From positions 496,001 to 560,000 of the forward strand of contig NZ_JACHVC010000006.1 of NCBI RefSeq assembly GCF_014230145.1: 64,000 nt of DNA. The letters run 5' to 3'. Positions 7,530-16,907 of the stretch are shown here, in pieces. The DNA is from Pelagicoccus albus. Lineage in GTDB: Bacteria; Verrucomicrobiota; Verrucomicrobiia; Opitutales; Opitutaceae. The notes beneath the pieces were generated by a model. That model was not told the origin of the DNA, ran no database searches, and was given only the letters and a program-made list of their open reading frames with translations. A program made the position numbers and the translations under genes. Every line of letters begins with the position of its first letter. Within the stretch, counting starts at the first letter, position 1.

Positions 7530-9563
7530 ATGCCTGATAATAAAAGTAATAACCGACGCGGTCCCGTCAAAGGCGGGCCTGAGCGTTTTCAACCCAAGGT
7601 AATCATTTTCTGGGTGGTTCTAATCGCCCTGATGCTGATCATCTGGCAGCAGTCTAACAAAACCTCCGTCGTAGATCCGCTTAGCGTGAGCGAAGTGGTC
7701 GAGCTGACGAAGGACGGTCGCGTAAGGGGAGGCAAGATTTCCCCCATGCAGAACGGAGGTTCCGATTGGTATGAGATAGGTGGGACCATCGCCGTATCTG
7801 TAACCAATGAGAATGGCGAAGAGGTCTTGGCCAACAAGGCTTTTGCGGCCAAGGGGCGCTTGTCAGAAGCGAATTACGACATACTGCAGTCCAGTGGCGT
7901 TTTTACTGAGACTAGCCCGAACAATTTCGTACCACAGCTTTTGGCTGGTATCATCCCGTTCCTGTTGGTGATCGGTCTCTTGTATTTCCTCTTCGTGCGT
8001 CAGCTCAGAATGGCTGGCAAGGGAGCTCTCAATTTTGGCAAAAGCAAGGCGAAGCTGCTTACTCGCGATAAGGACAAGGTCACTTTCGCCAACGTGGCTG
8101 GTTGCGACGAGGCGAAGGAAGAGGTAAGTGAAGTTATCGACTTCCTCAAAGACCCAAAGAAGTTCCAGCGTATGGGAGGTAAGATTCCGAAGGGCATCCT
8201 CATGGTAGGCCCTCCAGGTACAGGTAAGACGCTTCTTGCCAAGGCAGTCGCGGGCGAGGCGGATGTTCCCTTCTTTTCGATCAGCGGTTCTGACTTCGTG
8301 GAAATGTTTGTTGGTGTCGGCGCCAGCCGTGTTCGCGACATGTTCGAGCAAGGCCGCAAGAGCGCTCCTTGTCTAATATTCGTGGACGAAATCGACGCTG
8401 TCGGGCGCCAACGTGGAGCGGGGCTCGGCGGTGGAAATGACGAGCGTGAACAGACTTTGAACTCCCTCTTGGTCGAGATGGACGGTTTCGACACTACCGA
8501 GGGGGTTATCATCATCGCGGCGACCAACCGTGCCGACGTTTTGGACAAGGCGCTTCTTCGCCCAGGCCGTTTCGATCGTCAGGTCGTTGTCGATCTTCCT
8601 GACCTTCGTGGCCGTGAGGAAATTCTCAAGGTTCACGCCAAGAAGATCCGCTTGAGCAATGAGGTTAACCTTTCTTCGATCGCTCGTGTGACTCCAGGGT
8701 TTGCGGGTGCGGATTTGGCGAATTTGCTCAACGAAGGCGCTTTGACTGCGGCTCGTAAGGGTAAAGATCAAGTCGAGAATATCGACATGGACGAAGCCCG
8801 CGACAAGATCTCATACGGACGTGAGCGACGCAGGGTAGTAGACGAGGAGGATTTGAAATCCACGGCTTACCACGAAGCGGGACACGCCTTGGTCCGCGCG
8901 GTTCTCAAGGACAAAGACGTTCGCTTGCACAAGGTTACCATCCTTCCGCGTGGACGAGCCATGGGTATGGCCATGTTTGCTCCGACGAAGGACGTGCTTG
9001 GCTCTTCCAGAAACCAGATGCTCGACATGATCGCAGTTGGTTTGGCAGGACGAATTGCTGAAGAAATAGTGACGGGCGACTACAGCACTGGAGCTCAGAG
9101 CGATATTTCACAGTCCACCAAAATCGCGAGAGACATGGTCTGCCGCTATGGTATGAGCAGTTTGGGTCCGATCGCTTTTGGCGATAACCAGGATCAAGTA
9201 TTCCTCGGACGCGACATCAACCGTACTCAGGATCACAGTGAACGGACTGCTGAAAAGATCGACGAAGCAGTAAGCGAACTGATCCACGAGCAATTCGAGC
9301 GAGCTAAAACAGTCATCGAAGAGCGGAAAGAAGAATTGATCGTTCTCGCTGAAGCCCTGTTGAAGTACGAAACGATCGAGGGTAAGCATGTGGACGAAAT
9401 CCTTACTTACGGCGAAATTCGCTCGGAAGTCGTTTCCTCCAAGACAGAGCTCGACGAAAGGTTGGAGCAGGAAAAAGCTAAGCTTGAACAGAAGAAAACA
9501 GCCGCAAAGGCCAAGGAAGACACCCCTCCGCCAGCCGTGGACGGGGCCCCTTCAATTGCTTAG
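7530..9563 (+). CDS. ftsH: ATP-dependent zinc metalloprotease FtsH
   Basis: FtsH is a membrane-anchored AAA+ protease that degrades misfolded membrane proteins and short-lived regulators. Visible parts in order: a membrane segment near residues 24-39, an extracytoplasmic domain, a second segment near 137-156, Walker A GPPGTGKT at 227-234, Walker B ending DEID at 286-289, a second-region-of-homology stretch ([20 protein letters not shown]), and the zinc motif HEAGH at 448-452. The tail is charged and repetitive (Lys/Glu/Ala), as is common. The gene ends at a strong terminator at 9592-9626, closing this run. Confidence 0.97.
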   Translation: MPDNKSNNRRGPVKGGPERFQPKVIIFWVVLIALMLIIWQQSNKTSVVDPLSVSEVVELTKDGRVRGGKISPMQNGGSDWYEIGGTIAVSVTNENGEEVLANKAFAAKGRLSEANYDILQSSGVFTETSPNNFVPQLLAGIIPFLLVIGLLYFLFVRQLRMAGKGALNFGKSKAKLLTRDKDKVTFANVAGCDEAKEEVSEVIDFLKDPKKFQRMGGKIPKGILMVGPPGTGKTLLAKAVAGEADVPFFSISGSDFVEMFVGVGASRVRDMFEQGRKSAPCLIFVDEIDAVGRQRGAGLGGGNDEREQTLNSLLVEMDGFDTTEGVIIIAATNRADVLDKALLRPGRFDRQVVVDLPDLRGREEILKVHAKKIRLSNEVNLSSIARVTPGFAGADLANLLNEGALTAARKGKDQVENIDMDEARDKISYGRERRRVVDEEDLKSTAYHEAGHALVRAVLKDKDVRLHKVTILPRGRAMGMAMFAPTKDVLGSSRNQMLDMIAVGLAGRIAEEIVTGDYSTGAQSDISQSTKIARDMVCRYGMSSLGPIAFGDNQDQVFLGRDINRTQDHSERTAEKIDEAVSELIHEQFERAKTVIEERKEELIVLAEALLKYETIEGKHVDEILTYGEIRSEVVSSKTELDERLEQEKAKLEQKKTAAKAKEDTPPPAVDGAPSIA

Positions 9564-9591
9564 CTTGATTCAGGACTGAATGTTTATTTTG

Positions 9592-9626
9592 GACAGTGGT
9601 GAGTAAATCGCCACTGTCTTTTTTTT
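9592..9626 (+). terminator. Intrinsic terminator after ftsH
   Basis: GACAGTGG (9592-9599) pairs with CCACTGTC (9611-9618) and is followed by eight Ts. It ends the ftsH transcript and shows that the next gene cannot begin upstream of the hairpin. Confidence 0.9.
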
Positions 9627-9649
9627 CGAAAAATCCTAGCACATCCATC

Positions 9650-10912
9650 ATGTCACTTCATTTTTCCGCCCTCGGATCGCGCCAAACCGAGTCCGACATC
9701 GCTCGCCTCATGACGACGGCTTTGGCCAATCCCGATTTGTTAAGCCTAGCGGCTGGATTTACGGACACTGAGACGCTTCCCCTCGCTGAGCTAACGGAGA
9801 TGGCGAATTTGTTGGGTGAGGAAGGCGACAAGAGCGTGCTGCAGTATGGTACCAATCAAGGCCACCTCGGACTCCGAAAATTGTTAACTGAGAGACTTGA
9901 ATCACAGGACTGTTCGGCAACCTCTTACGCGATCGAGAATTCCTTCATTTCGAATGGCTCGCAACAGGCTCTTTATTTGGCGGTGCAGACACTTTGCGAT
10001 GCGGGGGATATCATTCTCGTCGAAGAGCCAACCTATTTCGTGTTCTTGGAGATGCTAAGAGGGCTAGGAGTCGAGGCGGTATCGATGCCGATGCTCGCCA
10101 ATGGCGATGTAGACGTCGAGGGCGTCAGTGGCCTCCTTGATTTTTATGCCGAGCGAGGAGAGCTCTCTCGCGTTAAGGCCCTCTACCTCGTTAGCTATTT
10201 TGCTAATCCAAGCGGCCACAGTGTTTCGAGAAGCTGCAAGGAGAGCCTTCTGAACCTTCTGAATAGCTATGAGGGTCGCATCGCTCTTTTTGAGGATGCC
10301 GCCTACCGCGAGCTTTATTATGACGAACCGTGCGAGGCGGAGAGTTTTCTTAAATTGCTCGGAGAAACGTCATCTGTCCCTGTTTTCTATACGACGACTT
10401 TGACGAAGCCTTTCGCGACCGGATTGAAAGTTGGCTATGGCTATTGTAACCACCACGAGTGGCTGGGGAAAATGCTCAGTCTGAAAGGACAACAGGATTT
10501 TGGCACCTCAAACTACGATCAGGCTCTCCTCTTCAAGGCTTTGGATACAGGGCTTTTTGATCGACATCTAGCGGGACTGAGAAAATCGTACCAAAGCAAG
10601 ATGGAAACCCTTCATGACGCCTTGGAAACAGCCTTGATTGGGATGCAGTGGAGCTGGGAAAAGCCTGCTGGCGGACTCTATCTTTGGCTAACCGCACCGG
10701 ATGGTGTCAGGACCGGGTTTGATTCCGAGTTTCACCGGATGGCAGTAGAGCAGGGCGTTTTGTACGTGCCTGGTGAGTTGTGCCATGCCAAGAAAACGCC
10801 TCTGAATCGGGTGAGACTGAGTTTTGGAGTCTTGCAACCTGACGCTCTTAAGAAGGCTGCGAAGCGTTTTGCCGATGCGGTCTTGTCCGTTTCAGCTCCA
10901 GCAAATTTATAA
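9650..10912 (+). CDS. PLP-dependent aminotransferase, fold type I (2-aminoadipate/MocR-like)
   Basis: The protein matches class I/II aminotransferases of the 2-aminoadipate aminotransferase group: LQYGTNQGHLGLRKLL, SNGSQQALYLAVQTL, LVEEPTYF, an ANPSGHS segment, LFEDAAYREL (cofactor-binding Asp) and TTLTKPFATGLKVGYG, where the Lys before PFATGLK or nearby should carry PLP. There is no GntR-type DNA-binding domain, so it is an enzyme rather than a MocR regulator. I chose the ATG at 9650 (420 residues) because the upstream GTG at 9596 lies inside the ftsH terminator. Substrate is unknown. cysD follows after 64 bp. Confidence 0.85.
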   Translation: MSLHFSALGSRQTESDIARLMTTALANPDLLSLAAGFTDTETLPLAELTEMANLLGEEGDKSVLQYGTNQGHLGLRKLLTERLESQDCSATSYAIENSFISNGSQQALYLAVQTLCDAGDIILVEEPTYFVFLEMLRGLGVEAVSMPMLANGDVDVEGVSGLLDFYAERGELSRVKALYLVSYFANPSGHSVSRSCKESLLNLLNSYEGRIALFEDAAYRELYYDEPCEAESFLKLLGETSSVPVFYTTTLTKPFATGLKVGYGYCNHHEWLGKMLSLKGQQDFGTSNYDQALLFKALDTGLFDRHLAGLRKSYQSKMETLHDALETALIGMQWSWEKPAGGLYLWLTAPDGVRTGFDSEFHRMAVEQGVLYVPGELCHAKKTPLNRVRLSFGVLQPDALKKAAKRFADAVLSVSAPANL

Positions 10913-10976
10913 AAACGAAATTGACTCACCGGTTTCGATAAGAGAGTTAACAAAACATATTTAACTTAACTAGTTT

Positions 10977-11882
10977 ATGCAAGATTACTCAGTAACGCAC
11001 TTGAAACAGCTAGAAAGCGAAGCGATCTACATCCTTCGGGAAACGGCTGCTCAGTTTGAGCGTCCTGTCCTTCTGTTCTCGGGAGGAAAGGACTCCATCG
11101 TGATGACGCATCTTGCGATGAAGGCATTTTGGCCTGCTAAGATTCCATTCCCATTGTTGCACGTGGACACCGGGCACAATTTCCCTGAGACGATAACGTA
11201 TCGCGACGATCTCGTGGAACGTCTCGGCGCGAACCTCGTGGTCGGTTCCGTTGAGCAAGCGATTGCGGAGGGCAGAGTCGTAGAGGAGAAAGGTCCCAAT
11301 GCTTCCCGAAATATGCTGCAGATTCAAACCTTGCTGGATGCCTTAGAAGAAGGTCAGTACGATGCAGCGATGGGGGGTGCGAGACGCGACGAAGAGAAAG
11401 CTCGTGCGAAGGAGCGCTTTTTCTCGCATCGCGATGAATTCGGGCAATGGGATCCGAAAAACCAGAGACCAGAGCTTTGGAACATATTCAATGGCCGCAT
11501 GGCTCAAGGTGAGCATTTTCGTGTGTTCCCACTGAGCAACTGGACGGAAATGGATGTATGGCAGTACATGAAGGCGGAGAATATCGAGCTTCCCAGTTTG
11601 TATTACGCCCATGATCGCGAAGTCGTAGTTCGCAACGGGACAATTCTCGCAGTTTCGGAATTTGTTCAGCCTCGCGATGGCGAGGTGGTTGAAACGAAGC
11701 GCATCAGATTCCGCACCATGGGTGACGCGACTATTACGGGAGCCGTCGAATCGGATGCCGATACGATGGATAAGATCATCGAGGAAGTGGCGGCTGCCAG
11801 ACAGACCGAGCGTGGTAATAGAGCGGATGACAAACGGAGCGAAAGCGCCATGGAAGACCGTAAAAAGGCAGGCTATTTTTGA
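10977..11882 (+). CDS. cysD: Sulfate adenylyltransferase subunit 2
   Basis: CysD is the catalytic subunit of ATP sulfurylase, forming adenosine 5'-phosphosulfate (APS) from ATP and sulfate with help from the GTPase CysN. The 301-residue protein carries the PP-loop motif LFSGGKDSIVM at about residue 34, then LLHVDTGHNFPET, GGARRDEEKARAKER and FPLSNWTEMDVWQYM, all family hallmarks. The tail (SAMEDRKKAGYF) is the typical CysD C-terminus. cysN follows after 48 bp. APS kinase (cysC) is present but at 20519, not in this operon. Confidence 0.97.
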   Translation: MQDYSVTHLKQLESEAIYILRETAAQFERPVLLFSGGKDSIVMTHLAMKAFWPAKIPFPLLHVDTGHNFPETITYRDDLVERLGANLVVGSVEQAIAEGRVVEEKGPNASRNMLQIQTLLDALEEGQYDAAMGGARRDEEKARAKERFFSHRDEFGQWDPKNQRPELWNIFNGRMAQGEHFRVFPLSNWTEMDVWQYMKAENIELPSLYYAHDREVVVRNGTILAVSEFVQPRDGEVVETKRIRFRTMGDATITGAVESDADTMDKIIEEVAAARQTERGNRADDKRSESAMEDRKKAGYF

Positions 11883-11930
11883 TTCGATCCCTCTTGTAAC
11901 CATTTTAAGAATACAGAATTTCCAATTATC

Positions 11931-13217
11931 ATGAGCACAGAAGAAAGCGCTCCAGAAAAAGGCTACTTAGACATGGACTTGCTCCGTTTCACCACCGCAG
12001 GTTCGGTTGATGACGGAAAATCCACCTTGATCGGTCGATTGATGTACGACTCCAAGGCGATCTTTGAGGATCAGCTAGAGTCGATCGAAAGCACCAGTAA
12101 GCAGCGTGGAGACGAGCACGTGAATCTTGCTCTCCTGACCGATGGCCTTCGCGCCGAACGCGAACAGGGAATCACGATTGATGTCGCCTATCGTTATTTC
12201 GCGACTCCTCGTCGTAAGTTCATCATCGCCGATACGCCGGGACACATTCAATACACCCGCAATATGGTCACAGGCGCTTCGACGGCGAATCTGGCGATCA
12301 TTTTGGTTGATGCCCGTAAAGGTGTCATCGAACAGACTTGTCGCCACTCCTTTATCGCGAATTTGTTGCGTATCCAACATGTGGTGATCGCTGTCAACAA
12401 GATGGATCTTGTCGATTGGTCTGAGGAGCGTTTCAACGAGATCCGGGAAGAGTTCCGTAAATTCGCGTCTCGATTGGATAACATCGTTGAGGTTTCTTTC
12501 ATCCCGATCAGCGCCCTAAAAGGTGATAATGTGGTCGAGAAATCGGAAAACATGGATTGGTACAAGGGCCCGACATTGTTGTACCATTTGGAAACGCTCT
12601 ACGTCGGTCCGGATGCTAACCATGTCGATTCCCGTTTGCCGGTACAGTGGGTAATCCGCCCTCACAGTGATCAGTATCACGATTTCCGCGGCTACGCTGG
12701 CCGTGTTGCCGGTGGCGTGTTCAAGCCTGGCGACAAGGTCGTTGTCTATCCTTCTGGCTTCGAAGCTCAAGTTAAAGCTATCCACACCGCGGATGGCGAA
12801 CTGAGCAAGGCTTACTCGCCTTTGAGCGTGAGCATGACGTTGGATCGCGAGATTGACATCAGCCGTGGAGACATGATCGCGAAGCCCAACAACCCCCCGA
12901 CTGTGGGGCAGGATATTGATGCCATGGTTTGCTGGTTCTCAGATAAGCCGCTAAACGCTCGCGGCAAGTTCTTGATCCGCCATTGCGCCAAAGAGGCCAA
13001 AGCTCTCATACGGGAGGTTAAGTACAAGGTCGACATCAATACGCTTCACAAGATCGAGGATGACAACACCCTCAGTTTGAATGACATCGGACGTATCACG
13101 CTCCGCACGGCTGCACCTCTGTGTTATGACAGTTACAAACGTAACCGGGTGACCGGATCCTTTGTCCTTATTGACGCATTTACGAATGAAACGGTTGCTG
13201 CCGGCATGATTCGCTAG
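11931..13217 (+). CDS. cysN: Sulfate adenylyltransferase subunit 1 (GTPase)
   Basis: CysN is the regulatory GTPase of ATP sulfurylase; GTP hydrolysis drives APS formation. It is EF-Tu-like: G1 at AGSVDDGKSTL, G3 at DTPGHIQYTRNM, G4 at NKMDLVDW, then domain II/III beta-barrels to residue 428. There is no C-terminal APS kinase domain, unlike fused CysNC proteins, which agrees with a separate cysC at 20519. It ends before a strong terminator at 13249-13281, so cysDN looks like a two-gene operon. Confidence 0.97.
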   Translation: MSTEESAPEKGYLDMDLLRFTTAGSVDDGKSTLIGRLMYDSKAIFEDQLESIESTSKQRGDEHVNLALLTDGLRAEREQGITIDVAYRYFATPRRKFIIADTPGHIQYTRNMVTGASTANLAIILVDARKGVIEQTCRHSFIANLLRIQHVVIAVNKMDLVDWSEERFNEIREEFRKFASRLDNIVEVSFIPISALKGDNVVEKSENMDWYKGPTLLYHLETLYVGPDANHVDSRLPVQWVIRPHSDQYHDFRGYAGRVAGGVFKPGDKVVVYPSGFEAQVKAIHTADGELSKAYSPLSVSMTLDREIDISRGDMIAKPNNPPTVGQDIDAMVCWFSDKPLNARGKFLIRHCAKEAKALIREVKYKVDINTLHKIEDDNTLSLNDIGRITLRTAAPLCYDSYKRNRVTGSFVLIDAFTNETVAAGMIR

Positions 13218-13248
13218 GCCTCAATCTGTACAAGGAAACTCTTTTAGG

Positions 13249-13281
13249 TGCCTGAGCGATTTCGTTTCGCTCAGGCATTTT
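13249..13281 (+). terminator. Intrinsic terminator after cysN
   Basis: A perfect 11-bp stem (TGCCTGAGCGA at 13249-13259 with TCGCTCAGGCA at 13267-13277) has a 7-nt loop and is followed by TTTT. Confidence 0.88.
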
Positions 13282-13362
13282 GCGTGTCAGGGTTGCCCTT
13301 AGAGGGAAGTCTTGTTTACAAAGTCTTTACAACTGGGAGGGCTGTCGGGTTATATTCTAAGC

Positions 13363-13707
13363 ATGCAGAAAGCTGATGATTCCCCACTGACAATTGATGA
13401 GATTGCGGCGCGTTTGAAATGTGCTCGCGGTTGGGTGCAGCTTTCGATCGATGCGGGTTGTCCTACAAATGCTGACGGACGAGTGAGTATTCGAGACTTT
13501 ATGCTCTTTCAGCTGACCAACATTTCGCAGATCCGAGCTCTAGCAGGTCTCCCAAAGATTGAGATCAAAAAGGAGGAGGGGAGCTTGAAACCGAACGTGA
13601 AGGCGATCCTCACCACCCAGCTAGAATGGCTGCAAATTCGCTCCACTCGCGGAGCTGTGAAGACGGCAGCGAAACTGGTTTGCGATCGGATAAACTCCAT
13701 CGATTAA
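13363..13707 (+). CDS. Small hypothetical protein with a helix-turn-helix-like N-terminus
   Basis: I do not recognise a family. With the ATG at 13363 the protein has 114 residues. Residues ~9-45 (LTIDEIAARLKCARGWVQ, then a Gly/Cys/Pro turn and GRVSIRDF) look like the winged HTH of excisionase or MerR-type helix 1-turn-helix 2. The rest is helical and basic. A TTG at 13312 has a better purine-rich site (AGAGGGAAG at about 13301) and would add 17 residues, so the start is unsettled. It stands alone between the cysN terminator and glgC, and a weak hairpin follows it. A DNA-binding role is an inference. Confidence 0.6.
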   Translation: MQKADDSPLTIDEIAARLKCARGWVQLSIDAGCPTNADGRVSIRDFMLFQLTNISQIRALAGLPKIEIKKEEGSLKPNVKAILTTQLEWLQIRSTRGAVKTAAKLVCDRINSID

Positions 13708-13748
13708 ACCCTCTCCCTTAAGCGCTTGGTCTAGGTAACAGCCATTTT

Positions 13749-13785
13749 GACTGTCTTCATTATTTAACAAGACAGTCTCCCTTTT
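13749..13785 (+). terminator. Possible terminator between the HTH-like gene and glgC
   Basis: GACTGTCTT (13749-13757) pairs perfectly with AAGACAGTC (13769-13777) around an 11-nt loop, followed by TCCCTTTT. The T run is short, so it could also be a regulatory hairpin in the glgC leader. Confidence 0.5.
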
Positions 13786-13857
13786 GTAGTTGAGATAAAG
13801 GTATGTTTGAATAGGGTGTTTATCGGAACTCATTGATTCCAAACCCTCTAGAAAAAC

Positions 13858-15138
13858 ATGCATAAAAAAGCGATTGCCGTAATTATGGGAGGCGGGCGTG
13901 GATCCCGTCTTTACCCCCTCACTAAAGAACGTTGTAAGCCCGCAGTACCCCTTGCCGGAAAATACCGACTCGTCGATATCCCTATCAGCAATTGCCTCAA
14001 TTCGGGAATCAATAACATCTACCTCCTCACGCAGTTCAACACTGCATCTCTACACCGCCATATTCAGGAGACCTATCGCTTTGATCCTTTCGGCGGTGGC
14101 ACGGTGGACATCCTTTCCGCTGAACAAACAGAAAAGGGCGACACTTGGTATCAAGGCACTGCTGACGCGGTCCGCCAGAACATCCACCACTTCACGAGCA
14201 GCGACTACGACTATGTAATTATCCTATCTGGAGACCAGCTCTACCGGATGGATTATGACAAGATTATCGAAGAGCATATCGCAAACGGAGCGGAAGTCAC
14301 GGTCGCCGCCATCCCGTTTCCGGCGACCAATGTGGAGGGTCTTGGCTTGATGCGTGTTTCCGACTCTTTGGACGTCACAGAGTTCGTCGAAAAGCCAACG
14401 GACCCCAAGATCATCGAAGGACTGAAAATTCCTGAGACTATCGCTGCGACTCTGAAGACCAAAGAGGCAGAGGAATGCTGTCTCGCATCGATGGGTATCT
14501 ACGTTTTCAATCGTGAGACCATGATCGACGCCTTGGACAACTCCATGACCGATTTTGGCAAGGAGGTCATCCCGTCATTGCTTGGCTCCTCCAAACTTAA
14601 GGCCACGATTTTCGAAGGCTACTGGGAGGATATTGGAACCGTTAAGGCATTCTTCGATGCTAACCTCCAGTTGGCAGACCCCATGCCTCAGTTCAATTTC
14701 TTCTCGCGTGGTCGGCCGATCTATTCGAGAGCCCGTTATTTGCCTGCCAGCAAGATCAACCGTTGCTCGATCAACCATGTTATCGTCGGCGATGGCTGTA
14801 TCGTGACGGACTCTTACCTCAAACGCTGCGTAATTGGAATTCGCTCGGTACTCCGAGAGGGAACCAGGCTCGAAAACGTAATTATGATGGGCGCTGACTC
14901 TTTCGAGAGCGCGGAGGACAGACGCAGGAACAAAGAATTGGGCCGGCCAGATGTTGGCGTGGGGCTCAATTGCGAAATCAAGAACGCGATCATAGACAAG
15001 GGAGCCCGCATTGGCGACAACGTGAAGCTCAATCCAGAAGGTAAGCCGGACATGTATGAGAAGAACGGTGTCTTCGTAAGGGATGGGGTTGTGATCGTCA
15101 CTAAAGGCACGGCCGTTCCTTCAAATACGATATTCTAA
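13858..15138 (+). CDS. glgC: Glucose-1-phosphate adenylyltransferase
   Basis: GlgC makes ADP-glucose, the committed step of bacterial glycogen synthesis. The 426-residue protein has the nucleotidyltransferase motif MGGGRGSRLYPLT near the N-terminus, KPAVPLAGKYRLVDIPISNC, the glucose-1-phosphate site region FVEKP, and YWEDIGTVKAFF. The C-terminal ~130 residues form the left-handed beta-helix used in allosteric control. No other glycogen gene is in the window. The universal stress protein gene follows after only 18 bp and may be co-transcribed. Confidence 0.95.
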   Translation: MHKKAIAVIMGGGRGSRLYPLTKERCKPAVPLAGKYRLVDIPISNCLNSGINNIYLLTQFNTASLHRHIQETYRFDPFGGGTVDILSAEQTEKGDTWYQGTADAVRQNIHHFTSSDYDYVIILSGDQLYRMDYDKIIEEHIANGAEVTVAAIPFPATNVEGLGLMRVSDSLDVTEFVEKPTDPKIIEGLKIPETIAATLKTKEAEECCLASMGIYVFNRETMIDALDNSMTDFGKEVIPSLLGSSKLKATIFEGYWEDIGTVKAFFDANLQLADPMPQFNFFSRGRPIYSRARYLPASKINRCSINHVIVGDGCIVTDSYLKRCVIGIRSVLREGTRLENVIMMGADSFESAEDRRRNKELGRPDVGVGLNCEIKNAIIDKGARIGDNVKLNPEGKPDMYEKNGVFVRDGVVIVTKGTAVPSNTIF

Positions 15139-15156
15139 AAGCAACCAGTACCTCTC

Positions 15157-15999
15157 ATGAAAATCTTAGTCTGCATCGATGGTTCCCAGTACTCCCAAAG
15201 TTGTTGCGAATATGCGGCATGGGTGGCTGATCGATTGCAGGCTTCGATCGACATTGTGTATGTGACGGATCTTCGCCAATTCGAGGTCCCGTTTGTTGCA
15301 GACCTAAGTGGAAGTTTAGGTCTGCAGCCTTACCAGTCCATAATGGGCGAGCTGCAGCAGCTGGAGGACCGGAAGGCTACGTTGATTCTGGATCAAGCGG
15401 AAGCGACTTTATCGGAAGCAGGGTACAAGGGCGAGATTGTCCGTATCCACAAAACAGGTTTCCTCGTTGATTCTCTCAGTGACCTAGAAGCTTCCTGCGA
15501 GCTGATCGTACTTGGCAAGCGTGGCGAGAATGCCAATTTCGCGGCCGAACATCTTGGTTCAACGATGGAGCGCGTCGTGAGAGCATCCAAGCGACCTTGC
15601 CTAATCGCCTCTCGCGCATTCTCACCAGTCGAAAAAGTGCTCCTCGCCTATGAAAACGTGCCCTCCTGCAACGCTGCGGTAGAGTATTTTTGCAATTCGA
15701 GTAGTTTTTCGGATGTGGAATTGCACCTAGCGAGTGTAGCGAAGAAGGACAACGAATCGGCCTTGCTTAGCGAACTCAAGGAGGTCGAGGACAAGTTTTC
15801 CTCCCGTGGCATAAACGTTGTTTGCCAAATGTTGCATGGAGCAGTGGCTCCAGCCTTGGCTGATTACGCGAGTGAAAAGGGAATCGGCATGCTCGCTATG
15901 GGCGCCTACGGCCATTCGCGCATCCGGCATTTGGTGATCGGCAGCACGACCACGGAAATCTTAAGAGATTGTAAGTTGCCGACCTTATTATTCCGTTAG
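15157..15999 (+). CDS. Universal stress protein, two tandem Usp domains
   Basis: The 280-residue protein holds two UspA domains, roughly residues 1-150 and 152-280. Both end in the ATP-binding G-x2-G-x9-G-S pattern: LGKRGENANFAAEHLGST in the first and MGAYGHSRIRHLVIGSTT in the second. The second is closest to the canonical form. Tandem Usp proteins are cytoplasmic and bind ATP; roles in stress survival are known for some members, but not for this one. It lies 18 bp after glgC and faces a convergent gene 31 bp downstream. Confidence 0.9.
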   Translation: MKILVCIDGSQYSQSCCEYAAWVADRLQASIDIVYVTDLRQFEVPFVADLSGSLGLQPYQSIMGELQQLEDRKATLILDQAEATLSEAGYKGEIVRIHKTGFLVDSLSDLEASCELIVLGKRGENANFAAEHLGSTMERVVRASKRPCLIASRAFSPVEKVLLAYENVPSCNAAVEYFCNSSSFSDVELHLASVAKKDNESALLSELKEVEDKFSSRGINVVCQMLHGAVAPALADYASEKGIGMLAMGAYGHSRIRHLVIGSTTTEILRDCKLPTLLFR

Positions 16000-16030
16000 G
16001 ACTTAACGAAATTTCCGGTCGCAGCGCTTC

Positions 16031-16843
16031 TTACAGGGCAGGAAGCCTGTTGAAGGAAAACTGGTTGAGGATGTAGTCGTAGAGCTTTGGCTTTTCCATC
16101 GGCAGGCTCCTGATCAACTCAGTTGTCTCTTCTGCTAGCTGGTTTAGCTCCTCTGAATCGAGAAGGATCTCCGTTCTTAGGTCCGCCAATTCACAACGGT
16201 AGGTGAGCCAGTCAGTCTTGAATTGAAGCGCGTGATATTGGCCACCTATTTCCTTTTCGATTTTACGGCATGTTTTCTCTGGGAAATTGCCTTCGAGCAC
16301 GGAGTTGACCCGCGCTATCTGGGCGAGCTCTACGTAACCCAGTTTATCGGTTTCCACGGAAGTTAGGAGGCACCTCAGAAGCATGAGTGATTCAGAGACC
16401 TCTCCCTTTTTGAATCTCAGTGCGAGGCGGATGCTCTTGTGGCTCCAATTATTGAAAAAGCGGGCCACCAAAAGAAACCTTCCTTCGTGATTCAGCTTCG
16501 ACAGCGGAGAATGCACACCAGTGAAGCAGGGTCGTTCCTCCTTTTGTGAGCGTTCTAGCCGAACTTGGAGAAAGCGTTCGAAGTCTGACACTCTACGGGT
16601 GTAGGGCAGGTAGCGCCAGCAGTCGCAGAGAATCTGCTTCAATTCGAAAAGGCGGGCTTGTTTCTCTTCGTAACCTGACAAGTAGAGATACTCGGAGATC
16701 AGGTTAACGTAGCTAGTGGTGGCTTGCACGTAGGTATGCACGTTGCCACGCGTAGATCTTTGAAGGAGCGAGCGGGTTGTTCGCCTTTCAGGATTGAGCG
16801 CTTCTCGGGTGAATTGAGTTACCCGATTTTTTTTCAGACTCAT
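16031..16843 (-). CDS. Unrecognised protein resembling a degenerate ECF sigma factor
   Basis: I do not recognise a named family. Residues ~41-95 (ending CWRYLPYTRRVSDFERFL) resemble sigma region 2 of ECF factors. Residues ~112-160 (LNHEGRFLLVARFFNNWSH, then RLALRFKKGEVSESLMLLR) resemble the region 4 helix-turn-helix, where L-x4-R-x-L-x3-R-x5-S-x3-I-x3-L is expected. The last ~105 residues are helical and unassigned. The protein is basic overall. It sits 64 bp downstream of the acidic protein at 16908-17567 on the same strand. The sigma resemblance is my reading by eye and could be chance; no enzyme motif is seen. Confidence 0.6.
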   Translation of the reverse strand: MSLKKNRVTQFTREALNPERRTTRSLLQRSTRGNVHTYVQATTSYVNLISEYLYLSGYEEKQARLFELKQILCDCWRYLPYTRRVSDFERFLQVRLERSQKEERPCFTGVHSPLSKLNHEGRFLLVARFFNNWSHKSIRLALRFKKGEVSESLMLLRCLLTSVETDKLGYVELAQIARVNSVLEGNFPEKTCRKIEKEIGGQYHALQFKTDWLTYRCELADLRTEILLDSEELNQLAEETTELIRSLPMEKPKLYDYILNQFSFNRLPAL

Positions 16844-16907
16844 AGGAACTGGGATGGGATCGCGGTTGTGGGACCGGCAGGATAACGATGGGAAAGGCTG
16901 GGTAGGC

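Noticed and set aside
10913-10976. Possible riboswitch upstream of cysD
   Set aside because: Only 64 bp and no SAM- or other riboswitch-like helices could be made out; the short imperfect CGAAAT...GTTTCG pairing is weak.
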